DNA of 64,000 nt, taken from positions 237,312 through 301,311 of the forward strand of contig NZ_FOHW01000001.1 of assembly GCF_900111735.1 (NCBI RefSeq). The letters are read 5' to 3'. Both the position numbers and the translations under genes were made by a program. The notes beneath the pieces are model-generated. The model saw only the letters and a list, made by a program, of their open reading frames with translations, was not told where the DNA came from and searched no databases. Origin of the DNA: Pseudomonas graminis. Its GTDB lineage: Bacteria; Pseudomonadota; Gammaproteobacteria; Pseudomonadales; Pseudomonadaceae. Position 1 is the first letter of the stretch. Each line of letters starts with the position of its first letter. This document shows, in pieces, positions 28,181 to 38,600 of this stretch.

Positions 28181-29665
28181 TTAACCCGCGAGGCGCCGGG
28201 TCTGCGCCTCCGTCACGGCCATCTCCAGTCCCCTGACGATGTTGCTCAGATTGATCAGCGTCATCCAGCGGACCTGATCACCCTTGCCGATACTCACCAG
28301 GCTGCGCATGCGGTCATTGACCGAGCCCTTGACCCTCACGCTGTGCTCCCAACCCTCGGGATGCTCGGAGGCCGGGTGGGTAAAGGTTTCAATGGAGTCG
28401 GTGCGGTTGACCACCAGCCCGAAGCTATGAAGTTCGCCTTTGACCAACAGCACCCGCTCCAGCGTATTGCCGGGAGGCGTTGTGCCCTCTATCAGGCTGC
28501 TCAGGCAGACCAGCGGAATCTGCTCGCCACGCAGGTTGTAACTGCCCAACAAATGGGACTGCTGTTGGGCAAACCGTACGTAGTGCTCGGGCATATCAAG
28601 GATTTCCAACACTTGATCAAGGGGCACCACGAACGGCTGGGACGCCTGGAACACCAGACACGTCTGGTTCATCTGCGCAAGACGCGAGCCCAGCGCATCC
28701 TGGTTGGGCGCGCTGGTCTGGTAGATCCTGGCGAAACTCAGTGTCTCTTTGCGCTCCAGCAACTCGCGGTAATCAAGCAACAGCGCTTGCTCTCCGTTCT
28801 CCAGCCCGACAACGCCGGCAAACAGCCCGGGCTCCCGCAATCCATAGCGGGGCAATGGGAGAATTTCGTGAGCACGCTTGCGCACAATCGAAATCATTCG
28901 GTCGTAGACCAGACCGATGCGATAGCCTTCTCGCGAGGTCAACACCAGCAGTTGATTCTGGGGCTGGGCCGTCGCCGGACATTCAATACCCAGGATCCGG
29001 TTCAGGCTCAAGGCAGGTACATCAACGCCGCGGCGGTTCACGACGCCCAGGCAGAAGTCGCCGCCCAATTTGCTGGGCAGCATGTCCGGGCGGTCCACCA
29101 GCTCGGTAATTGCTTTGGCGTCTACTGCGTAGCGCTTTCCTTCGCACTCGAACAACAGCAAATGATGCAGCTCCCGGGACGGGTCCTGAACCTGCATGGT
29201 GTCGGCAACTTCTCTGGACTGCGCAGTCAACACTTGGGGCGAGCCGCACAGCGCGTCGAGGTCGAGCCGGTAAATCATTCGCTCATTTTCGACCAGCACG
29301 AGTTCTGGCAGCAGCGCGACCGCGGTGCCCTCCCCGCCGAGACGACAAAGGTTCCGCGCCTCGACTTTCATGACATCGCTGACGCCGCTGACCGCAATGC
29401 CCAGGCGTCGGCCTTGATGGTTGACGATGGCAACCATTTCCAGTGGGTCGTGTTGGGCGACGTCGTGCTCACCCAGCAACGACCGGAGCTCAATCAGTGG
29501 CAGCGCCTTGCCGCGCAGGCTGAACATGCCGAGCAATGCCCCGCCTTGCAGCGGATGGGGCTGCAGCCGGGCGGGCCAGTTGATCACCTGCTCCAGGGCC
29601 TGGGCGTCAATCGCGACTTCCAGCGCGCCTAGTTTGACTATCCCAAACGCGAGGGCCTCGCTCAT
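28181..29665 (-). CDS. Chemotaxis protein with three CheW domains
   Basis: A 494-residue adaptor made of three consecutive CheW-like modules, at about residues 5-150, 165-315 and 330-480. Each shows a CheW pattern such as LLGMFSLRGKALPLIELRSL, FCLGVVNRRGVDVPALSLN and LLGSYNLRGEQIPLVCLSSL. It should couple chemoreceptors to a CheA kinase in the signalling array. No CheA, CheY or CheB lies nearby. Its start overlaps the receptor stop by 4 bp, so it is translationally coupled to the triple-PAS receptor. Confidence 0.9.
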   Translation of the reverse strand: MSEALAFGIVKLGALEVAIDAQALEQVINWPARLQPHPLQGGALLGMFSLRGKALPLIELRSLLGEHDVAQHDPLEMVAIVNHQGRRLGIAVSGVSDVMKVEARNLCRLGGEGTAVALLPELVLVENERMIYRLDLDALCGSPQVLTAQSREVADTMQVQDPSRELHHLLLFECEGKRYAVDAKAITELVDRPDMLPSKLGGDFCLGVVNRRGVDVPALSLNRILGIECPATAQPQNQLLVLTSREGYRIGLVYDRMISIVRKRAHEILPLPRYGLREPGLFAGVVGLENGEQALLLDYRELLERKETLSFARIYQTSAPNQDALGSRLAQMNQTCLVFQASQPFVVPLDQVLEILDMPEHYVRFAQQQSHLLGSYNLRGEQIPLVCLSSLIEGTTPPGNTLERVLLVKGELHSFGLVVNRTDSIETFTHPASEHPEGWEHSVRVKGSVNDRMRSLVSIGKGDQVRWMTLINLSNIVRGLEMAVTEAQTRRLAG

Positions 29666-31428
29666 AGGGTTTCAACCTGACCTGGGGCGCTCAAGCCTTT
29701 GCCCAACCCGGTGGCGAGCTTGATACGGTTGAGCTCGTCGATCAGTTCAGCGACACGCTCAGCCAGGTGATGCTGTTCTTGCGTCGCCGCGCCGATGGTG
29801 GTCATCGCGCCATTGGTCTTTTCGACCCCGGCTACGATGCGCTCGAACGCACTGCCTGCGCTGCGGGAGATCTCGCTGCCGGAGTTGATGCGGCGGACCG
29901 TTTCCTGAATCAATTTGTTGATTTTGGTGGTGGCTTGGGAGGACTTCTCCGCCAGCTTGCGCACCTCATCGGCCACCACAGAGAAGCCCAGCCCATGCTC
30001 ACCCGCCCTCGCCGCTTCAATGGCGGCGTTGAAGGCGAGCATGTTGGTCTGACCGGCGATCGTGCTGATCACCTCGATGATTTCCTGAATGTCTTCTGCC
30101 GATTTGCCGATGGTGTCCATCGCCGCGGACGCCTCGTTGAGGGTCTGGGAACCGCGCTGGGCTTCATCCTGGGTAATGCGTGCCTGATCGTTGGCGTCGC
30201 CAGTGGTTTTGACCACTTCGGCAATGGCCTCCATCAGGCGCGTGACCGACTCATCCATCGCCTGGGTCTTGGCTTCAATGGCCTCTTCAAGCTCGACCTG
30301 AGCGGTAATGTCGGTGGCGAACTTGACCACCTTGTAGGGTTGCCCCGTCGCGTTGAACACCGGGTTATAGGTCGCTTGAATCCAGATTTTCTGTCCGTAC
30401 TTGCTGATGCGCATGAAGCGCCCGGTGAAGAATTTTCCGCTGCTCAGCGCGCTCCAGAATTCACGATAAGGCGTGGTCTTGACATACTCCGGTTCGCAAA
30501 ACAGCGAATGGTGCCGGTCCTTCAATTCCTCCATCCGGTAGCCCACCAGATCCAGGAAGTTAGCGTTGGCCGAGAGAATATTGCCGCTCAGGTCGAACTC
30601 GATCACGCCTTGGGCGCGGTTGATCGCGTTGACCTTGCCTTCGTGCTCCATGGTGCGAAGTTTGGTCTCGGTCACGTCGGTGGCGAACTTCACGATCTTG
30701 TACGTCTGGCCCTGGGTATCAAGAATCGGGTTGTAGGACGCTTGAATCCAGACATCCCGACCGTCCTTGCTCAGGCGCTTGTACTCGCTGGAGTCGTATT
30801 CGCCCTTGCCGAGTTTCTCCCAGAACTCGCGGTACGCCAGGGAAGCCGCGTATTCGGGTTCACAAAACATGCGGTGATGTTGGCCGACGACTTCGTCCAG
30901 CGTGTAACCCATGGCCGAAAGAAACTTCCTGTTGGCGTTCAATACATAGCCTTCAGGGGTGAACTCGATCAACGCCTGGGAGCGCTCGATCGCCTCGATT
31001 TTGCTTTCCCATTCGGCATTGCGATTGCGTACTTCGGTGACATCGCTGGCAAATTTGACGATTTTGAATGGCTTGCCGTTGTTGTCCATCACCGGGTTGT
31101 AGGTGGCCTGCAGCCAGATCTGGCGCCCGTCCTTGGCCTGACGCTGGTACTGGCCGGCGTCAAACTTGCCGGTCCCCAGCTTCTCCCAGAACATCAGGTA
31201 TTCCTTGCTGGTCGCATAGTCGGGCATGCAAAACAGCCGGTGATGGCGCCCACGAATTTCTTCGAGGTCGTAGCCCATGCAATCGAGAAAATTCTGGTTG
31301 GCGTACAGCACATTGCCCTGCAGATCGAATTCGATGACGGCTTGGGAGCGGTCGATCGCGCTTAGCAGAGAATTCAGGTCGGCGCCGGCCTGGGCAAGTT
31401 CGGCGGTTGGGTTGGATTTATTATTCAT
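29662..31428 (-). CDS. Soluble triple-PAS methyl-accepting chemotaxis protein
   Basis: A 588-residue receptor without clear membrane spans. Three repeated PAS-PAC units occupy roughly residues 15-140, 140-265 and 265-385, each with a repeated pattern like NANRKFLSAMGYTLDEVVGQ, HHRMFCEPEY and WIQASYNPILD. A methyl-accepting signalling domain follows, with the hairpin tip EVISTIAGQTNMLAFNAAIE and EARAGEHGLGFSVVADEVRK nearby. It resembles Aer/BdlA-type energy or redox sensors, which usually have one or two PAS units. It is coupled to the triple-CheW gene. Confidence 0.9.
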   Translation of the reverse strand: MNNKSNPTAELAQAGADLNSLLSAIDRSQAVIEFDLQGNVLYANQNFLDCMGYDLEEIRGRHHRLFCMPDYATSKEYLMFWEKLGTGKFDAGQYQRQAKDGRQIWLQATYNPVMDNNGKPFKIVKFASDVTEVRNRNAEWESKIEAIERSQALIEFTPEGYVLNANRKFLSAMGYTLDEVVGQHHRMFCEPEYAASLAYREFWEKLGKGEYDSSEYKRLSKDGRDVWIQASYNPILDTQGQTYKIVKFATDVTETKLRTMEHEGKVNAINRAQGVIEFDLSGNILSANANFLDLVGYRMEELKDRHHSLFCEPEYVKTTPYREFWSALSSGKFFTGRFMRISKYGQKIWIQATYNPVFNATGQPYKVVKFATDITAQVELEEAIEAKTQAMDESVTRLMEAIAEVVKTTGDANDQARITQDEAQRGSQTLNEASAAMDTIGKSAEDIQEIIEVISTIAGQTNMLAFNAAIEAARAGEHGLGFSVVADEVRKLAEKSSQATTKINKLIQETVRRINSGSEISRSAGSAFERIVAGVEKTNGAMTTIGAATQEQHHLAERVAELIDELNRIKLATGLGKGLSAPGQVETL

Positions 31429-31590
31429 GGGGCAGATCCGCTAAATGATGTTGAGTGGGCGGGGCTCCGTCCCTGAAAGCGATAAGCAACCGCTGTTCAC
31501 TGTCCAACCTTCGATGGCGCCGCAGGAGGCAGGGCTCTGGAAAAGCCCTGCTTCCCGTTGTTTGCTCGGCAGGCAACCGGGTGAAACGTC

Positions 31591-33525
31591 TTACGTTTTG
31601 AAATGCGACGTCATTTTTTGCAAACCGCTGCCCAAAGACGCCAGCTCGACGGTTGCCCTTGCGCTCTCCTCGCTCGCTGTCGCGGACTGATCGGCGACGT
31701 CACGAACACTCAGCACACTGCGGTTGATTTCTTCGGCCACCGCACTTTGCTGCTCGACGGCTGCGGATATCTGCAGGCTCATTTCCTGGATAGTGCCGAT
31801 GGAGTGGTTGATCTGGTTGATCGCCTGCTCAGCTTTTTGCGCCAGTTCGACTGTGTCCAGCGTGCGTTCCCGGCTGGACACCATCAGGCTGGCGGCGGAT
31901 TGAGTGCCCTGCTGCAGAGCGAGGATCAGTGTTTCGATTTCCTGAGTCGAGTCTTGCGTGCGCTGTGCCAGCGAACGGACTTCGTCAGCGACCACGGCGA
32001 ACCCGCGACCCTGCTCCCCGGCCCTTGCGGCTTCGATGGCGGCATTGAGTGCCAGCAAGTTGGTCTGTTCGGCAACCGCCTTAATCACGTCAATGACTTT
32101 GCCGATTTGCCCGCTGTCCTGCGTCAGCACATTCATGGCCTCTCCCAGCGCCTCTATTGCCTGGGACAGCTCGCTGATCTGCGTCGTGGCCTGCTTGACC
32201 ACGGCGCTGCCGTGACGCGCCTGCTCTTCGGCCAGGGTGGCGGCGGCCGAGGCGTCGGCGGTGTTGCGCGCGACCTCCTGAACAGTGGAGGCCATCTCGT
32301 GCATGGCAGTGGCGACCTGATCCACTTCGACTTTTTGCTGACGAACACCGGCGCTGGTCTGCTCGCTCATGGCGGACAGCTTTTGGGCAGAGTTGGAGAT
32401 TTGCGTCACGCCACCACCGATGCCCTGCACCAGCGTGTTGAGGCTTTGCGCCATCTCTTGCATGGCATTCTGAAGGTCGCCCACCTCGTCTCGGCGCGTG
32501 GATCTGGACTGAACAGTAAGGTCACCTTTGGCAATCCGGCGAGCCAGGTCGACCGTGAGCGCCAGCGGCAGGGTGATCTGACGGGAGATGATCACAGAAG
32601 CCAGCAGCCCCACCACCACGGCAAACAAGGTCAGAACGACCACCTGAATCAATGCATCGTGCTGATCGGCAAGGGCCAGCCGCTGCTGGGTGTCCTTCAA
32701 GCCGGTCAGGATTTTATCCATGGCCTCGCTTTCTTGATCCACCTGCTGGCGCAGGCTCTGCTTCTGCTCAAAAAGAGCCGAGACTTGCACCAGCACGTCG
32801 CGGTACTGCCGCATCCCGGCAAAGGCTTCGTCCAGTTGGCTGGACAGTTCGGCGGGCAGGCTGGTGCGGGCTTTAGTGATGTTGTTCAGGAACGAGTCGG
32901 TCGTGTCCAGAAGCAGCTTTTTGTTGGTGGCGTCCGGAACGGCGATGTAACGGCGCAGCACGAGACGAAACATCGTCATGCCATTTCGCAGGTCGGCGAC
33001 CGTGCGCAGCTCGGTTACACGCTCGACCCCGGGTTGCTCCAAAGCGCTGGCCGTGGTGGCCTCAAGCATTCTGGAGAATGTGTCGACGAATTTGTCAGAC
33101 AGCGCACCCAGCGGCTTCAGGGCACCACTGGTGGACTTGTCGGTATCAACGAGGCGATTGACCTTTTGATCATAGGACGCGGTACTGGCTTGCAGTTGCG
33201 CCAGCGCTTGCTGGCTCTCGGCCCGTTTCATTGCAAGCAGTGCCTGGGCTGTCAGCGCCTGCAGCGCACTGAGCTGTGTGTGGTAAGCCTCAAGCGCGTT
33301 TTGATCGGCTGAGGCTTCATACTGCTTTTCGGAGAGACGCATATCCTGCGCGGCATCGTTGAGCGTACCGGTCAAGCGTGTGGTGTTCAGGCGATCAACG
33401 AGGAGGTTATTGCTGGTGTAACCGACAAACGCCACCGCCAGTACGGCCAGCAGCAGGATGCCAAAGCCGATCCCCAGCTTTCGGGAAACCTTGATGTTGT
33501 CCAAAAATCTCGTTGCCACTGCCAT
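31591..33525 (-). CDS. Methyl-accepting chemotaxis protein with helical-bundle sensor
   Basis: Transmembrane chemoreceptor of 644 residues. TM1 is at about 15-38 (LGIGFGILLLAVLAVAFVGY), then a periplasmic all-helical ligand domain of about 240 residues (4HB/HBM type), TM2, HAMP, and a signalling domain with VIDVIKAVAEQTNLLALNAA and GEQGRGFAVVADEVRSLAQR. The start is the Met of MAVATRFLDNIKV; the longer frame adds 30 atypical residues. Ligand unknown; HBM-type receptors often sense organic acids. Confidence 0.88.
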   Translation of the reverse strand: MAVATRFLDNIKVSRKLGIGFGILLLAVLAVAFVGYTSNNLLVDRLNTTRLTGTLNDAAQDMRLSEKQYEASADQNALEAYHTQLSALQALTAQALLAMKRAESQQALAQLQASTASYDQKVNRLVDTDKSTSGALKPLGALSDKFVDTFSRMLEATTASALEQPGVERVTELRTVADLRNGMTMFRLVLRRYIAVPDATNKKLLLDTTDSFLNNITKARTSLPAELSSQLDEAFAGMRQYRDVLVQVSALFEQKQSLRQQVDQESEAMDKILTGLKDTQQRLALADQHDALIQVVVLTLFAVVVGLLASVIISRQITLPLALTVDLARRIAKGDLTVQSRSTRRDEVGDLQNAMQEMAQSLNTLVQGIGGGVTQISNSAQKLSAMSEQTSAGVRQQKVEVDQVATAMHEMASTVQEVARNTADASAAATLAEEQARHGSAVVKQATTQISELSQAIEALGEAMNVLTQDSGQIGKVIDVIKAVAEQTNLLALNAAIEAARAGEQGRGFAVVADEVRSLAQRTQDSTQEIETLILALQQGTQSAASLMVSSRERTLDTVELAQKAEQAINQINHSIGTIQEMSLQISAAVEQQSAVAEEINRSVLSVRDVADQSATASEESARATVELASLGSGLQKMTSHFKT

Positions 33526-34046
33526 TTCAAGCCTCAAACGCCATCGCGTAATCAATCCGCAGGCGAAAAATAGTTCGGGCAACCACAGTTGCCTTCGAAG
33601 AGAAGGTGTCGTCATCCAGGGCGAGGTTGAGAGCCATTTCCAAGTGACCCGGCCAGACGAAGCGCATGTGCTGGCCTATTCGCATCGGCAGAGGGTGGGA
33701 TGAACTTTAGGCAGGGTTGTACATTTATTTATTCATGTATAACTTTGAACCTTTCCACTCTCCGGTTTCGAGGGCCTGCAACACTTGGAACCAGTGCGGT
33801 TGAGGGACATTTCCCATCACTCGAAAGCACTACGCTGTAAGGTTCAAATGATGGATCGCCCGCACTCCTTCACTTGGTTAGCGCCAGCCATTGCCAAGTC
33901 GTCTTATTGAACTTCGTCGACCTGCCGATACCGAAGCTGCCAACCACCTCGCCAGTGGCCGCAGATATCGCACCCGGTTGTTGCTGGTTTTTTTGATTTC
34001 TACTCGTATCGAATGACCGCCTGCCACTCCGTCCCCTTTTCAGGTA
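33526..34046. other. Divergent intergenic region with an A/T-rich dyad
   Basis: About 520 bp separate the receptor from the GAF-PAS-GGDEF-EAL gene. I see no coding sequence. At 33716-33743 an imperfect inverted repeat (GTTGTACAT, 10-bp A/T spacer, ATGTATAAC) could be an operator. Confidence 0.4.
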
Positions 34047-36299
34047 ATGCACATGGCCGTCAAGGCTCACGTTGGTTTGAAGAATCATGAAGTTCTGGGT
34101 CAGTTTCTGGACGCGGCTTCCCACCTGACCGGGGCGGCGGGCGCCATCCTGATATTGCGGGACGAGGAGCAGTGGCGCACGGTAGCCACCTGCGGCAACG
34201 CGCCGGAGGTGCGCACGAACGAAATCACCGGCGGCTGGTTAAAGATGATGTTGTCCTACGGGGATGTCGTCGACGTTGGCGAGGCCATGCCCGCTGACGC
34301 TGCGCTGCCTGCCGGGCTGGATCAAGTGGTCGACGAATCGCTGATCTGCGTTGCTATCCGGGATGGCGACGCCGTCCTGACCGGTGCGGTGTTGATGACG
34401 ATTCCGCTTTCCCACAAACGTCTCAGCGCCGCGCACATCTATGGCCTGCAAACCCATGCAGCCGATCTGTACGACGCACTCAAGATGAACCCCACCCATC
34501 CGTCTGGCGGATCTGCGGTCATCGAGCGCTTGCGCTTGCTGGAGTCGGTGGTAGTCAACGCCAAGGACGCCATTCTGATTACCGAGGCGGAACCCATCGA
34601 TTTGCCGGGGCCACGCATCGTGTATTGCAACCCGGCCTTTCTGACCACCACCGGGTTCAGCCTCGACGAAGTCATGGGCAAGACGCCGCGGATTCTGCAA
34701 TGCGAGGAGACAGACCGCCCAACGCTCCAGAAAATAAGGGACGCGTTGCAACGCTGGGACCCCGTGGAAGTCGAGCTCATCAACACGCGCCGGGACGGCA
34801 CCCGGTTCTGGGTGCAGCTCAGCATCGTGCCGGTCGCGAACGAAAAAGGCTGGTTCACCCATTGGGTTTCCGTACAACGCGACATCACCGAGCGTAAAGA
34901 CGCAGAGCAGCATTTTCGGCAAGCCCAGCTCGACCGCGAGGAACGTGTCGCGCTTGAGTCGCGGCTGATCGAGCGTGAGCGTATTCAGGACGAGTTGTCC
35001 TACGCGGCCTTCCATGACGAACTGACGAGGCTCAAGAACCGCGGCTACTTCATGGCTCGCATCCATTCAGCCTTGAGCAAGGGAACCACCGATGAGCCCG
35101 GCGCGGCGACGGTGTTGTACCTGGACCTGGATCGATTCAAATACGTCAACGACGGCATGGGTCATCATGCTGGCGACACGCTGCTCAAAAGCGTTGCCGA
35201 GCGCCTGAGCGAGTGCATCGATCCCACCGCGGTGATTGCCCGCATCGGCGGCGACGAGTTCGCCATACTGCTGACCGACAAGGGCCATCAGGAACAGGCG
35301 ATCGAGACCGCCAAGCGTGTGACCCATGCCCTCAGCTTGCCAACTGCCATCGACGGCCAACAACTCTTCATCTCCTGCAGCATCGGCATCGCGACGCTGG
35401 ATGCTCAGCACCGTACCGCCGAAGACCTGATCCGTGATGCAGACGTGGCCATGTACGCCGCCAAGAAAAAGGGCCGTGGCAGTTGGGCCGTTTTCGACCT
35501 CTCGATGCGCCAGGCCTCAATCGACATGCTGGTGATGCAGAACGCGCTCAAGCATGCGATTACCCGCGACGAGTTCTATCTGGTGTACCAGCCGATCTTT
35601 TCCATCACCACTGAAACGATTGTGGGCGTTGAAGCACTGGTGAGATGGCGCCATTCGAGCCTGGGCATTATCGCCCCTGACGTGTTCATCGGCGTGGCCG
35701 AGGACATTGGCGTCATTTGCGACCTTGGCCAGTGGGTCATGCGCAAGGCCTGTCGCGAAGTCAGCAAATGGAGAGACGCAGGCGGGCCGTGCGGCATCAA
35801 GCTGAACGTGAATGTGTCCGGGGTAGAGCTCAACCGCAAAGACTTCGCCCTTCAGGTCGCCGAGATTATTGCAGAGACCGGATTCGATGCCCGTGCCTTG
35901 CAGATCGAGATCACCGAGTCAGTGTTCCTGCATGAACCGGAGATTGTTGCCAAGACCCTCGAAGACCTTCGCGCGCAGGGCATCCGGATTGCGCTGGACG
36001 ATTTCGGCACCGGCTACAGCTCCCTGGGCTACATCGACCGCTACCCCATCGACGCCATCAAGATCGATCGGTCATTCGTCACGCGCATGATGAAGCACGA
36101 GCGCAGCGTTGCCATCGTCAAAAGTATCCTGTCCCTGGGCGAGGCGCTGGACCTGGCCATTGTTGCCGAGGGCGTCGAAACCCTTGGCCAACTCGACCAG
36201 CTCAGGGAGTTGGGCTGCCCATATGCGCAAGGTTTTCTGCTCAGCCCACCAGTGCTGGCCGAGGATGTTCTGGCATTGCTGGTTGCGAGCAGGCGATGA
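34047..36299 (+). CDS. GAF-PAS-GGDEF-EAL cyclic-di-GMP enzyme
   Basis: Cytosolic c-di-GMP turnover protein of 750 residues. Residues about 1-150 look GAF-like, 165-290 are a PAS/LOV-like domain (GKTPRILQCEE replaces the LOV cysteine motif, so no photochemistry is expected), 320-480 are GGDEF (RIGGDEFAILL, intact active site, no RxxD inhibitory site evident), and 495-745 are EAL. The EAL domain keeps EALVRW, IEITESVF, DDFGTGYSSL, IKIDRSF and AEGVET, so phosphodiesterase activity is likely. The true start may be the second ATG, two codons on. Confidence 0.9.
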   Translation: MHMAVKAHVGLKNHEVLGQFLDAASHLTGAAGAILILRDEEQWRTVATCGNAPEVRTNEITGGWLKMMLSYGDVVDVGEAMPADAALPAGLDQVVDESLICVAIRDGDAVLTGAVLMTIPLSHKRLSAAHIYGLQTHAADLYDALKMNPTHPSGGSAVIERLRLLESVVVNAKDAILITEAEPIDLPGPRIVYCNPAFLTTTGFSLDEVMGKTPRILQCEETDRPTLQKIRDALQRWDPVEVELINTRRDGTRFWVQLSIVPVANEKGWFTHWVSVQRDITERKDAEQHFRQAQLDREERVALESRLIERERIQDELSYAAFHDELTRLKNRGYFMARIHSALSKGTTDEPGAATVLYLDLDRFKYVNDGMGHHAGDTLLKSVAERLSECIDPTAVIARIGGDEFAILLTDKGHQEQAIETAKRVTHALSLPTAIDGQQLFISCSIGIATLDAQHRTAEDLIRDADVAMYAAKKKGRGSWAVFDLSMRQASIDMLVMQNALKHAITRDEFYLVYQPIFSITTETIVGVEALVRWRHSSLGIIAPDVFIGVAEDIGVICDLGQWVMRKACREVSKWRDAGGPCGIKLNVNVSGVELNRKDFALQVAEIIAETGFDARALQIEITESVFLHEPEIVAKTLEDLRAQGIRIALDDFGTGYSSLGYIDRYPIDAIKIDRSFVTRMMKHERSVAIVKSILSLGEALDLAIVAEGVETLGQLDQLRELGCPYAQGFLLSPPVLAEDVLALLVASRR

Positions 36300-36379
36300 C
36301 GAGCCGCTCGCGTTCATAGTTGACTGAACGCGCGCGGCCGGTTTCCGCTGGAGCGGCTTCAGCCGGGAAATCGCCCGGC

Positions 36380-37174
36380 TCAAACGATATCGTCGACCAC
36401 ACCGCCGTCAACTCGCAGCGCGGCGCCGGTGGTGGCGGATGCCTGGGGCGAGCACACGTAGACGATCATGTTGGCGACTTCTTCGACGGTGGCTGCACGC
36501 TGAATGATCGAGCTCGGGCGGTGTTCGGCCACAAATGCCTGGGTCACTTCCTCCAGGGATTTGCCCGTGCGCTCCACTTCACTCTGCATCATGGTGGCCA
36601 CACCATCGGACAAGGTAGGCCCCGGCAGAACGCTGTTGACGGTCACGCCGCTGCCGGCAACGCGCTTCGCCAGGCCCCGTGCCAGTGCCAGCTGCGCGGT
36701 CTTCGAGACGCCGTAGTGAATCATGTCGGCCGGAATGTTGCGTGCAGACTCGGACGACACGAATACCACCCGGCCCCACTTCCCCGCCACCATTGCCGGC
36801 AGCAGCGCGCGGCTCAGGCGCACCCCTGACATCACGTTGGTCTGCCAGTAGCTGTCCCACACCTCATCTTCCGTTTCAAAGAAATCCTGCGGGCCATAGA
36901 TCCCGGCGTTGTTCACTAGAACGTCGATATGCCCTGCACCCTTGAGCAGGGTTTCAACACCACTGGCATCGCTGAGATCTGCGGCTACACCGGTGATGGT
37001 GGCAGCGGGCACGGCGCTGACCAGTCGGGCGATGGCTTCCTTCACCGACCCTTCGCTGCGGCCATTGATGACCACCTCGGCACCCGCCTCGGCGAGACCT
37101 TTGGCAATTGCAAAACCGATGCCGCCGGTGGACGCAGTGACCAGCGCGCGTTTGTTATTCAGCTGAATGTTCAT
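36380..37174 (-). CDS. SDR-family oxidoreductase
   Basis: NAD(P)-dependent short-chain dehydrogenase of 264 residues. The nucleotide-binding TASTGGIGFAIAKGLA, NNAG, the catalytic Ser in VSSESARN, and Tyr-x3-Lys in HYGVSKTA are present. The start is the ATG 6 bp after AAGGAG; a GTG two codons upstream falls inside that ribosome site. It is divergent from the FdhA-like gene. Substrate not predictable from sequence. Confidence 0.88.
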   Translation of the reverse strand: MNIQLNNKRALVTASTGGIGFAIAKGLAEAGAEVVINGRSEGSVKEAIARLVSAVPAATITGVAADLSDASGVETLLKGAGHIDVLVNNAGIYGPQDFFETEDEVWDSYWQTNVMSGVRLSRALLPAMVAGKWGRVVFVSSESARNIPADMIHYGVSKTAQLALARGLAKRVAGSGVTVNSVLPGPTLSDGVATMMQSEVERTGKSLEEVTQAFVAEHRPSSIIQRAATVEEVANMIVYVCSPQASATTGAALRVDGGVVDDIV

Positions 37175-37413
37175 TTCCACTCCTTCACATTGGGTTGCGG
37201 GGCAGGACTGAATTCACCCTAGTGGAGCTTCTACCGCTTGCATAGACGCGAGGGTGGCTTTCGTCTCGGGCTGGCCGCAAGCCGCGTTCCAGAGCCTTTT
37301 GCCAGCATTTACCGTTCGTCACTCGCGGCGAATCTCTTTGAACGACAGGTCAGTACGGTCGTACTAAAACTGGCGAACTATCCGTATCTGCATCTCATTG
37401 TTCTGGAGAACCC

Positions 37414-38553
37414 ATGAAAGCCATTATTTACAACGGTCCTTACGACGTCAGCGTTCAGAACGTCCCCGATGCAAAAATCGAAAAAGCAACCGATGTCCTG
37501 GTCCGCATCACCACGACCAACATTTGTGGTTCCGACCTGCACATGTACGAAGGCCGCACCAGCTTCGAAACGGGCCGGATTCTGGGTCACGAGAACATGG
37601 GCGAAGTCATCGAAGTGGGCGCTGCAGTCGATCGCGTGAAAGTGGGCGATATGGTCTGCCTGCCGTTCAACATCGGCTGCGGCTTCTGCGATAACTGCGA
37701 GCGCGGCCTGACCGGTTACTGCCTGACCGTCAACCCTGGCAGTGCCGGTGGCGCCTATGGTTTTGCCGAAATGGGGCCTTACGAGGGCGGCCAGGCCGAA
37801 CTGCTGCGCGTGCCGTATGGCGACTTCAACTGCCTGGTGCTGCCTGAAGATGCCAAGGAAAAAGAAGACGACTACGTCATGCTGTCGGACATCCTTCCAA
37901 CCGGCTGGCACGCGACTGAATTGTCCGGCCTGCTGCCGGGTGAAAGCATCGCCATTTACGGCGCGGGCCCGGTCGGCCTGATGGCTGCCCATTCCGCGAT
38001 GATCAAAGGCGCCTCGCAAGTCTTCGTGGTCGACAACCATCCAGACCGTCTGGCCCTGGCCGCCAAGCTGGGCGCGACGCCGATCAACACGGCACAGACC
38101 CAGGCCGTGGAGCAAATCATGAACCTGACCAACGGCAAAGGCACGGACCGTGGCTGCGAATGCGTGGGCTATCAGTGCTGCGACAAGCACGGCCATGAAG
38201 CCAATCACGAAACCATGAACAACCTGGTGGCCTCCACCAAGCCCACTGGTGGCATCGGTGTCGTGGGTGTCTTCGTGCCGCAGGACCCGAACGCTGCGAG
38301 CGATCTGGCGAAAGAAGGCAAAATGGCCTTCGACTTCGGCTCCTTCTGGTTCAAGGGTCAGCAGATCCGCACCGGCCAGGCCAACGTCAAGGCGTACAAC
38401 CGTCGCCTCGCCGAGCTGATTCACCATGACCGTGCCAAGCCGTCGCAGATCATCTCCCACAGCCTGAAGCTGTCCGAAGGTCCGGACGCCTACAAGCATT
38501 TTGATCAGCGCGCCGACGGCTGGACCAAAGTGGTGCTCAAGCCTTCGGCGTAA
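37414..38553 (+). CDS. Zn-dependent alcohol dehydrogenase, FdhA-like
   Basis: Medium-chain dehydrogenase of 379 residues, closest in pattern to glutathione-independent formaldehyde dehydrogenases but shorter than the ~399-residue classical enzyme. Catalytic zinc ligands lie in NICGSDLHMYEGR and GHENMGEV; structural zinc cysteines are in CGFCDNCERGLTGYC. The Rossmann motif is YGAGPVGLMAA, and the family insertion ECVGYQCCDKHGHEA is present. It may oxidise formaldehyde or related alcohols with NAD. Single transcription unit preceded by GTTCTGGAG. Confidence 0.88.
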   Translation: MKAIIYNGPYDVSVQNVPDAKIEKATDVLVRITTTNICGSDLHMYEGRTSFETGRILGHENMGEVIEVGAAVDRVKVGDMVCLPFNIGCGFCDNCERGLTGYCLTVNPGSAGGAYGFAEMGPYEGGQAELLRVPYGDFNCLVLPEDAKEKEDDYVMLSDILPTGWHATELSGLLPGESIAIYGAGPVGLMAAHSAMIKGASQVFVVDNHPDRLALAAKLGATPINTAQTQAVEQIMNLTNGKGTDRGCECVGYQCCDKHGHEANHETMNNLVASTKPTGGIGVVGVFVPQDPNAASDLAKEGKMAFDFGSFWFKGQQIRTGQANVKAYNRRLAELIHHDRAKPSQIISHSLKLSEGPDAYKHFDQRADGWTKVVLKPSA

Positions 38554-38600
38554 GCCTCTGGCGCACTCCGTTGAGCTGTTGTGACGGTTGCGCCTGAACG

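Noticed and set aside
37378..38499. 373-codon open frame antisense to the FdhA-like gene
   Set aside because: It is a shadow of a GC-rich gene with clear zinc and Rossmann motifs on the other strand, and its translation has no recognisable domain.
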